64,000 bases of DNA from Balaenoptera acutorostrata (taxonomy: Eukaryota > Chordata > Mammalia > Artiodactyla > Balaenopteridae), in contig NC_080074.1 of the NCBI RefSeq assembly GCF_949987535.1, positions 37,059,641-37,123,640 on the forward strand. The letters run 5' to 3'. The stretch's first letter is position 1. The number at the start of each line of letters is the position of its first letter. Position numbers and translations under genes: made by a program. The notes below the pieces were generated by a model that saw nothing but the letters and a program-made list of their open reading frames with translations, did not search any database and was not told the DNA's origin. This document shows, in pieces, positions 56,662-64,000 of this stretch.

Positions 56662-59600
56662 ATGGTAATAGGAACATACATGTCAATAATTACCTTAAAT
56701 GTAAATGGATTAAATGCTCCCACCAAAAGACAGAGACTGGCTGAATGGATACAAAAACAAGATCCGTATATATACTGTCTACAAGACACCTACTTCAGAC
56801 CTAGGGACACATACAGACTGAAAGTGAGGGGATGGAAAAAGATATTCCATGCAAATGGAAATCAAAAGAAAGCTGGAGTAGCAATTCTCATATCAGACAA
56901 AATAGACTTTAAAATAAAGAGTATTACAAGAGACAAAGAAGGACACTACATAATGATCAAGCGATCAATCCAAGAAGAAGGTATAACAATTGTAAATATT
57001 TATGCACCCAACATAGGAGCACCTCAAAACATCAGGCAAATACTAACAGCCATAAAAGGGGAAATCGACAGTAACACAATCATAGTAGGGGACTTTAACA
57101 CCCCACCTTCACCAATGGACAGATCATCCAAAATGAAAATAAATAAGGAAACACATGCTTTAAATGATACATTAAACAAGATTGACTTAATTGATATTTA
57201 TAGGACATTCCACCCAAAAACAACAGAATACACATTTTTCTCAAGTGCTCATGGAACATTCTCCAGGATAGATCATATCTTGGGTCACAAATCAAGCTTT
57301 GGTAAATTTAAGAAAATTGAAATCGTATCAAGTATCTTTTCTGACCACAACACTATGAGACTAGATATCAATTACAGGAAAAGATCTGTAAAAAATACAA
57401 ACACATGGAGGCTACACAATACACTACTTAATAACGAAGTGATCACTGAAGAAATCAAAGGGGAAATCAAAAACTACCTAGAAACAAATGACAATGGAGA
57501 CACGACGACCCAAAACCTATGGGATGCAGCAAAAGCAGTTCTAAGAGGGAAGTTTATAGCAATAGAAGCCTACATGAAGAAACAGGAAACATCTCGAAAA
57601 AACAACCTAACCTTGCACCTAAAGCAATTAGAGAGGGAAGAACAAAAAAACCCCAAAGCTAGCAGAAGGAAAGAAATCATAAAGATCAGAGCAGAAATAA
57701 ATGAAAAAGAAATGAAGGAGACAATAGCAAAGATCAATAAAACTAAAAGCTGGTTCTTTGAGAGGATAAACAAAATTGATAAACCATTAGCCAGACTCAT
57801 CACGAGAAAAAGGGAGAAGATTCAAATCAATAGAACTAGAAATGAAAAAGGAGAAGTAACAACTGAAACTGCAGAAATACAAAAGATCATGAGAGATTAC
57901 TACAAGCAACTCTATGCCAATAAAATGGACAACCTGGAAGAAATGGACAAATTCTTAGAAATGCACAACCTGCCGAGACTGAACCAGGAAGAAATAGAAA
58001 ATATGAACAGACCAATCACAAGCACTGAAATTGAAACTGTGATTAAAAATCTTCCAACAAACAAAAGCCCAGGACCAGATGGCTTCACAGGTGAATTCTA
58101 TCAAACATTTAGAGAAAAGCTAACACCTATCCTTCTCAAAGTCTTCCAAAATATTGCAGAAGAAGGAACACTCCCCAACTCATTCTACGAGGCCACCATC
58201 ACCCTGATACCAAAACCAGACAAAGATGTCACAAAGAAAGAAAACTACAGGCCAATATCACTGATGAACATAGATGCAAAAATCCTCAACAAAATACTAC
58301 CAAACAGAGTCCAACAGCACATTAAAAGGATCATACACCATGATCAAGTGGGGTTTATTCCAGGAATGCAAGGATTCTTCAATATACGCAAATCAATCAA
58401 CGTGATACATCATATTAACAAATTGAAGGATAAAAATCATATGATCATCTCAATAGATGCAGAGAAAGCTTTCGACAAAATTCAACACCCATTTATGATA
58501 AAAGCCCTGCAGAAAGTAGGCATAGAGGGAACTTTCCTCAACATAATAAAGGCCATATACAACAAACCCACAGCCAACATTGTTCTCAATGGTGAAAAAC
58601 TGAAACCATTTCCACTAAGATCAGGAACAAGACAAGGTTGCCCACCCTCACCACTATTATTCAACATAGTTTTGGAAGTGTTAGCCACAGCAATCAGAGA
58701 AGAAAAAGAAATAAAAGGAATCCAAATCAGAAAAGAAGACGTAAAGCTGTCACTGTTTGCAGATGACATGATACTATACATAGAGAATCCTAAAGATGCT
58801 ACCAGAAAACTCCTAGAGCTAATCAATGAATTTGGTAAAGTAGCAGGATACAAAATTAATGCACAGAAATCTCTTGCATTCCTATACACTAATGATGAAA
58901 AATCTGAAAGTGAAATTAAGGAAACACTCCCATTTACCACTGCAACAAAAAGAATAAAATATCTAGGAATAAACCTACCTAAGGAGACAAACGACCTGTA
59001 TGCAGAAAATTATAAGACACTGATGAAAGAAATTAAAGATGATACAAATAGATGGAGAGATATACCATGTTCTTGGATTGGAAGAATCAACATTGTGAAA
59101 ATGACACTACTACCCAAAGCAATCTACAGATTCAATGCAATCCCTATCAAACTACCACTGGCATTTTTCACAGAACTAGAACAAAAAATTTCACAATTTG
59201 TATGGAAACACAAAAGACCCCGAATAGCCAAAGCAATCTTGAGAACGAAAAATGGAGCTGGGGGAATCAGGCTCCCTGACTTCAGACTATATTACAAAGC
59301 TACAGTAATTAAGACAGTTTGGTACTGGCACAAAAACAGAAACATAGGTCAATGGAACAGGATAGAAAGCCCAGAGATAAACCCACGCACATATGGTCAC
59401 CTTATCTTTGATAAAGGAGGCAAGCATATACAGTGGAGAAAAGACAGCCTCTTCAATAAGTGGTGCTGGGAAAACTGGACAGCTACATGTAAAAGTATGG
59501 AATTAGAACACTCCCTAACACCATACACAAAAATAAACTCAAAATGGATTAAAGACCTAAATGTAAGGCCAGACACTATCAAACTCTTAGAGGAAAACAT

Positions 59601-59796
59601 AGGCAGAACACTCTATGACATAAATCACAGCAAGATCCTTTTTGACTCAACTCCTAGAGAAATGGAAATAAAAACACAAATAAACAAATGGGACCTAATG
59701 AAACTTAAAAGCTTTTGCACAACAAAGGAAACCATAAACAAGACCAAAAGGCAACCCTCAGAATGGGAGAAAATGAAGCAACTGACAAAGGATTAA
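56662..59796 (+). CDS. L1 ORF2p, endonuclease and reverse transcriptase, C-terminally truncated
   Basis: It has 1,044 codons from ATG 56662 to a premature TAA. ORF2p nicks target DNA and reverse-transcribes L1 RNA at the nick. The APE-type endonuclease (residues 1-235) keeps GDFN (D144, N146), D204 and SDHN (H229), but the catalytic Glu of the LQETH motif reads Asp (LQDTYF, D42). A linker (240-450) precedes the reverse transcriptase: [13 protein letters not shown] (468-480), [11 protein letters not shown] (D599), [18 protein letters not shown] (Pro at 662 where Leu is usual) and [11 protein letters not shown] (D701, D702). Human ORF2p is 1,275 aa, so about 230 residues, including the Cys-rich segment, are lost to frameshifts. 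Retrotransposition by this copy is unlikely. Confidence 0.93.
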   Translation: MVIGTYMSIITLNVNGLNAPTKRQRLAEWIQKQDPYIYCLQDTYFRPRDTYRLKVRGWKKIFHANGNQKKAGVAILISDKIDFKIKSITRDKEGHYIMIKRSIQEEGITIVNIYAPNIGAPQNIRQILTAIKGEIDSNTIIVGDFNTPPSPMDRSSKMKINKETHALNDTLNKIDLIDIYRTFHPKTTEYTFFSSAHGTFSRIDHILGHKSSFGKFKKIEIVSSIFSDHNTMRLDINYRKRSVKNTNTWRLHNTLLNNEVITEEIKGEIKNYLETNDNGDTTTQNLWDAAKAVLRGKFIAIEAYMKKQETSRKNNLTLHLKQLEREEQKNPKASRRKEIIKIRAEINEKEMKETIAKINKTKSWFFERINKIDKPLARLITRKREKIQINRTRNEKGEVTTETAEIQKIMRDYYKQLYANKMDNLEEMDKFLEMHNLPRLNQEEIENMNRPITSTEIETVIKNLPTNKSPGPDGFTGEFYQTFREKLTPILLKVFQNIAEEGTLPNSFYEATITLIPKPDKDVTKKENYRPISLMNIDAKILNKILPNRVQQHIKRIIHHDQVGFIPGMQGFFNIRKSINVIHHINKLKDKNHMIISIDAEKAFDKIQHPFMIKALQKVGIEGTFLNIIKAIYNKPTANIVLNGEKLKPFPLRSGTRQGCPPSPLLFNIVLEVLATAIREEKEIKGIQIRKEDVKLSLFADDMILYIENPKDATRKLLELINEFGKVAGYKINAQKSLAFLYTNDEKSESEIKETLPFTTATKRIKYLGINLPKETNDLYAENYKTLMKEIKDDTNRWRDIPCSWIGRINIVKMTLLPKAIYRFNAIPIKLPLAFFTELEQKISQFVWKHKRPRIAKAILRTKNGAGGIRLPDFRLYYKATVIKTVWYWHKNRNIGQWNRIESPEINPRTYGHLIFDKGGKHIQWRKDSLFNKWCWENWTATCKSMELEHSLTPYTKINSKWIKDLNVRPDTIKLLEENIGRTLYDINHSKILFDSTPREMEIKTQINKWDLMKLKSFCTTKETINKTKRQPSEWEKMKQLTKD

Positions 59797-60468
59797 TCTC
59801 CAAGATTTACAAGCAGCTCATGCAGCTCAATAACAAAAAAACAAACAACCCAATCCAAAACTGGGCAGAAGACCTAAATAGACATTTCTCCAAAGAAGAT
59901 ATACAGATTGCCAACAGAGACATGAAAGAATGCTCAACATCATTAATCATTAGAGAAATGCAAATCAAAACTACAATGAGATATCATCTCACACCGGTCA
60001 GAATGGCCATCATCAAAAAATCTAGAAACAATAAATGCTGGAGAGGGTGTGGAAAAAAGGGAACCCTCTTGCACTGTTGTTGGGAATGGAAACTGATACA
60101 GCCACTATGGAGAACAGTATGGAGGTTCCTTAAAAACTACAAATAGAACTACCATACGACCCAGCAATCCCACTACTGGGCATATACCCTGAGAAAACCA
60201 TAATTCAAAAAGAGTCATGCACCAAAATGTTCATTGCAGCTCTATTTACAATAGCCAGGACATGGAAGCAACCTAAGTGTCCATCATTGGATGAATGGAT
60301 AAAGAAGATGTGGCACATATATACAATGGAATATTACTCAGCCTTAAAAAGAAACGAAATGAAGGTATTTGTAGTGAGGTGATGGAGTTAGATTCTGTCA
60401 TACAGAGTGAAGTAAGTCAGAAAGAGAAAAGCAAATACAGTATGCTAACACATATATATGGAATCTAA
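59797..60468 (+). pseudogene. Frameshifted C-terminal part of L1 ORF2
   Basis: The remaining ORF2 reading continues in three other frame segments. The shift near 59777 fits loss of about 10 bp from a stretch between GAATGGGAGAAAAT and GAAGCAACTGAC. The next segment stays open to about 60146 and contains the Cys-rich motif ([18 protein letters not shown]). A second one-base shift follows near 60135-60140 in an A-rich run. A third is near 60381, after which the frame ends at the TAA of 60466-60468. No full-length protein can be made without recoding. Confidence 0.85.
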
Positions 60469-60850
60469 GGGGAAAAAAAAAAAAAGGTCATGAAGAACCT
60501 AGGGGTAAGATGGGAATAAAGACACAGACCTACTAGAGAATGGACTTGAGGATATGGGAAGGGGGAAGGGTAAGCTGTGACAAAGTGAGAGAATGGCATG
60601 GACATATATACACTACCAAACGTAAGATAGATAGCTAGGGGGAAGCAGCTGCATAGCACAGGGAGATCAGCTGGGTGGTTTGTGACCACCTAGAAGGGTG
60701 GGATAGGGAGGGTGGGAGGGAGGGAGATGCAAGAGGGAAGAGATATGGGAACATATGTATATGTATAACTGATTCACTTTGTTATAAAGCAGAAATTCAC
60801 ACACCGTTGTAAAGCAATTATACTCCAATAAAGATGCTAAAAAAAAAAAA
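60469..60850 (+). terminator. L1 3' UTR with G-tract block, AATAAA and poly(A)
   Basis: The 3' UTR is 370 bp or so. Seven GGG tracts separated by 1-3 bases lie at 60696-60724, the G-quadruplex-prone polypurine block typical of mammalian L1 3' UTRs. AATAAA at 60827-60832 is followed after 8 bases by the poly(A) tail, which ends at the TSD. Confidence 0.88.
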
Positions 60851-60864
60851 AATTTCAGAGTTAG

Positions 60865-61699
60865 AGCTGAAAGATGGGTCTGCATTATAGGTTCTGTTTG
60901 GAATTGACCTGAAATTCTACTTTGGGTCTTCAAGTGCTCATAGATCACTTTTTAGAAGTTCTACAATCATTATATTTAATATGGCTTCTACTTTTTATTT
61001 ATTAAAAATTCAACTAACTTGTAGAATAGTAACAGGTAAGTTACCTGTACAGAAAGAGAGTGCAATTCCAGGGTGCTTTTGAGATTCAAATCTTTATATT
61101 TAAGTGTCTGATTTTTAAAAAATCATTTCAGAAAGTGCACTATTTTTTTTCCAAGTCAGAAATCTATCATTATTAAAACCCATTTTGAAATGAAATATTA
61201 TTAATTTGCTAACTACTTAGGTTGAACTATTTTGTTCAGGAAGAACTCATAAGCAACTTATTAAGTTATAAAGCTTGTGAGGTGGGGAAATACCAAAGGA
61301 CCACAAATAAGAAATATAATGCCATAATGCATCTTGGCAAGTATATGAAAAATGTAAATAACCAGCTTACTTAGGTACTATTCATTACAACTTAGAAAAA
61401 CTTCATGTAACCATTCATTGCATCTCAGTAACAACGACTATAACATTCACTGAATGTTTATTACAAAATAGGGTAGCGAGCTATAGGGAGCAAATGTCTG
61501 ACTTACATGCAGCCACTCCTCCCATTCTATACCTTTGGGCACACAGAATGTTTTCTCACTTAGCCCCACAAGGGGCCTTAATGCACCATCCTCATTCAGC
61601 CAGTACCAACTAACTTTTCAAATTAGGTTTGTGAGATGAAACATATTTTCAATCTCTACATTAGTTGCTTATGTATCTCATTTTTTAAATTAAGGAACA
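60865..61699. other. Unassigned AT-rich intronic sequence
   Basis: No repeat or exon was recognised downstream of the L1. Confidence 0.45.
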
Positions 61700-61835
61700 T
61701 CCTTAATTACCTGGATTTCACAGATAAGAAAATTGAAAAGCACAGTGGCTAAATCAAACACACAAAACCATAAATGTAGAAAGTGGTAAAACTGCAATTC
61801 AAACCCAGGATGACCAGGCCTCAGTGCATTGCTAA
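61700..61835 (-). repeat. MIR fragment, antisense
   Basis: GGATTTCACAGATAAGAAAA followed by GTGGTAAAACTGCAATTCAA and ACCCAGGATGACCAGG is antisense MIR. Confidence 0.72.
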
Positions 61836-62096
61836 CCTGTTGGTAGTGAACAATCACAAACTTTCCAAGTCTCCAGCTCAGGTGAAAATTATACTCTGCC
61901 TCACTCACGGAAAATTGTTTTCTAGCTTATGATACACTGGCCATCAAGTTCATTTCACTTTGCCTTGGGCTTCTCTATTGAATTAAAGGAATAAGGAAGA
62001 GCAATAATAATCCACGGTTGACCTTTAAAAACGTTTCTGCCTCATACTTTATTCAATTATTAAGAGGGAAATATGTAGCATATAAGATGTACTTTA

Positions 62097-62395
62097 GGGC
62101 TTCCCTGGTGGCGCAGTGGTTGAGAATCTGCCTGCCAATGCAGGGGACACGGGTTCAAGCTCTGGTCTGGGAAGATCCCACATGCCGCGGAGCGACTAGG
62201 CCCGTGAGCCACAATTACTGAGCCTGCGCGTCTGGAGCCTGTGCTCCGCAACAAGAGAGGCTGCGACAGTGAGAGGCCCGTGCACCACGATGAAGAGTGG
62301 CCCCCGCTTGCCGCAACTAGAGAAAGCCCTCGCACAGAAACGAAGACCCAACACAGCCATTAAAAATAAATAAATTAATTAATTTAAAAAAAAAA
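62097..62395 (+). mobile_element. CHR-2-like SINE
   Basis: It is a full-length copy with head GGGCTTCCCTGGTGGCGCAG, B-box GGGTTCAAGCTCT (weakened) and a tail of AAATAAATAAATTAATTAAT plus A-rich sequence. The TSD is unclear (GTACTTTAG against GTTCTAAG). The following 62396-62797 shows nothing recognisable. Confidence 0.92.
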
Positions 62396-62805
62396 AGTTC
62401 TAAGGTTAACCTTAACACAAAACAGCCCATAAAAGTGGTAATAAAATCAAGATGCAAAACCTAAAATGCAAGAAAATGATCATGGATGAATTTAAATGTG
62501 TTTAAAAGGCAACTCAATAAAGATTCAGGCAACAAACAATACAAGCCCAAGTACTTGCTATATCCCTGGCACTGCCAAGGTAGGAGCCTCATATTTCTCA
62601 TTTCTAATTCATACAAGGGGTTAGAACACTCATTTGTGAATGTGGAGGAAGGTACAGGAATAGTAAGTGACTTAAACAGTTAATAATCCTATCTTAAAAG
62701 GTGTGAATGCCTCGAAAGCCCATACTTTTTGCCAATGCATCAAGTTACCTACTATATAAAGTTTATTACTTATTGAATACCTACTAAAGTATTATATATA
62801 TATAT

Positions 62806-62932
62806 TTTTTTGGAGTATAGTTGCTTTACAATGTTGTGTTAGTTTCTGCTGTACAATGAAGTGAATCAGCTCTATGTATGCATATATCCCCTCTCTCTTG
62901 GGCCTCCCTCCCACTCCCCCCCCCATTATCTT
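62806..62932 (-). mobile_element. 5'-truncated L1 3' end, antisense
   Basis: TTTGGAGTATAGTTGCTTTA, ACAATGTTGTGTTAGTTTCT, GCTGTACAATGAAGTGAATC and a C-rich end (CCCACTCCCCCCCC) are the reverse complement of the 3' UTR of the same L1 lineage as 53555-60850 (compare 60769-60830), from a related but distinct copy. Confidence 0.88.
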
Positions 62933-62944
62933 TATACTTTTTAC

Positions 62945-63075
62945 ATTATTCCCACACTCTAATTAGTATTGGTCTCATTTTACAAACAAAGTGACTATGG
63001 GTCATTGAGCTTAACCAACCTGCTCAGTGTTCAAAAACAAGCAAACGACAGATTCAGGATTCATATTAGATTCTC
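62945..63075 (-). repeat. MIR fragment, antisense
   Basis: GGTCTCATTTTACAAACAAA, then TTAACCAACCTGCTCAGTGT and ACAGATTCAGGATTC, is antisense MIR. The following 63076-63916 shows nothing recognisable. Confidence 0.6.
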
Positions 63076-63916
63076 TCTTTTTTTTTTCTACTATTCCACT
63101 CTGTCCAAATACTATACAAAAATAATTAGAGAAGGGATAAAATAACTGCAAAAAGTGCCATCAGTGGATTCAGTATTAGGAGAGAATGGTATACATGTAA
63201 TCCTTCAAGCTTGATTAAAATATTAAAATCATAAAAATTCCATAAAGGAAATGGCCACAGGAAAAGAAAGTTCAGTAAATTCAATAAGGAAGGGAATGAA
63301 GATACTTGATTGGGAATGGGGTGGAGGGAGGAGGGTTAAGTCATCTTCTCTGGCACTATAATTCTTCTTAACTTACAATAATAGAAAAAAAATGTTTATA
63401 CTACCCAGGAGGAAAGAAGCAATGATGACTATTTTTTTTTCTCACCCTACATACACACACACAAAAATGACATAATAGAGGTACTTTCGTAAGAATTCCA
63501 AGATTTGTAGTGTGATGATGTAGTGATCAGGTTCATCACCCAGATTTATTTCCAATTCACTCACAGACAAAAGGGATTTCGATGTCTCCAGGCTGGCTTC
63601 AGGCAGATATAAACCAGTTTCAGATGTAGAACAAATAATGTCACTCTTCCTCCCTAAAAAGCCCTGAATCTAAATAATCCAGGCAAAGACTAACTCCTTA
63701 AAGGAAAGAATGCTGGATTATTGATGATGTAAGAGTCCAGATCTCACTAATTTTCATGTTTCAAGTTACTGGACAGCTCCAGCTACCAGATAAAGAATAG
63801 AGCATGTAGGGGTACATATTACCCCTATCTGCTAGTGTTACCTTTTGTTTCTCCTGCCCTTGCTCAAGAGAATATATTTCTATGTTAAGATTCAGTTTAG
63901 ATTCCCTATTTTTTTT

Positions 63917-64000
63917 TCAGCTTTATTTAGATATAAGTGGCATACAGCACTGTAAAAGTTTAAGGTGTACAGCATTATGACTTGACATATATATTGTGAA
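63917..64000 (-). mobile_element. L1M 3' end, antisense, cut by window edge
   Basis: TCAGCTTTATTTAGATATAA, GTGGCATACAGCACTGTAAA, GTTTAAGGTGTACAGCATTA and TGACATATATATTGTGAA form the antisense start of an L1M 3' UTR. It continues beyond the window. Confidence 0.85.

Larger units (their letters stand above)
53555..60850 (+). mobile_element. Full-length LINE-1, young, antisense to TMTC2
   Basis: This is a 7.3-kb L1 with every part in order: 5' UTR (53555-55710), ORF1 (55711-56547), a 114-bp spacer, ORF2 (from 56662), 3' UTR and poly(A). A perfect 14-bp TSD, AATTTCAGAGTTAG, sits at 53541-53554 and 60851-60864, proving one target-primed insertion. No other element has inserted into it, and its CpG-rich 5' UTR has not decayed, which also points to a recent event. 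ORF1 is intact; ORF2 has three frameshifts confined to its last 230 or so codons and suspicious substitutions in conserved positions. It lies in the TMTC2 intron in the opposite orientation, the arrangement usually tolerated by genes. Confidence 0.97.

Noticed and set aside
1..64000. CRISPR array, operon, riboswitch or tRNA gene
   Set aside because: The sequence is mammalian intron. The tRNA-like A-box and B-box motifs all lie in SINEs, and no spaced direct-repeat array is present.

Overview
The window is mammalian nuclear DNA, almost certainly from a cetacean. The main evidence is nine copies of a roughly 300-bp tRNA-derived SINE with A-box and B-box promoter motifs and an ATAAATAAATAAA-type tail. 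This is the CHR family, the dominant SINE of whales and dolphins. I see no ruminant BovB or Bov-tA elements and no primate or rodent SINEs. Older mammalian repeats (MIR, L2, MLT1, MER5A, L1M) form the background. Composition is AT-rich, and there are no bacterial-style genes.

Only one host gene is visible, on the minus strand. Two short exons with proper splice sites lie at 51578-51699 and 19490-19571. Joined in phase, they encode contiguous tetratricopeptide-repeat sequence that I recognise as the C-terminal TPR region of TMTC2, an ER transmembrane O-mannosyltransferase. They are separated by a 32.0-kb intron, so the window is nearly all TMTC2 intron: 1-19489 lies 3' of the second exon, 19572-51577 is the complete intron, and 51700-64000 is part of the intron upstream.

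The dominant mobile element is a full-length L1 at 53555-60850. It lies antisense to TMTC2 and is bounded by a perfect 14-bp target-site duplication. It has a 2.2-kb 5' UTR starting with a YY1-type site, an intact 278-aa ORF1, and an ORF2 open for 1044 codons (endonuclease and reverse transcriptase) that is frameshifted near its C-terminus. The 3' UTR carries a run of seven GGG tracts and an AATAAA signal. The minus strand of its GC-rich 5' UTR faces the TMTC2 exon 1.9 kb away and carries antisense ORFs and a good splice donor, so L1-initiated TMTC2 transcripts are possible.

The rest is layered repeats: CHR SINEs (most with clear TSDs), two MLT1 LTRs, a probable ERV 3' end near 14.0-14.9 kb, a nested L1M at 39.5-41.5 kb, and many L2 and MIR fragments. 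Small-scale events are the most unusual content. A U6 snRNA pseudogene is fused to an unrelated transcript 3' end and inserted into an L2. Three retrotransposition-like micro-insertions of 16-28 bp are bounded by TSDs. I found no new gene system; the findings concern retrotransposition by-products and L1-host gene interaction.
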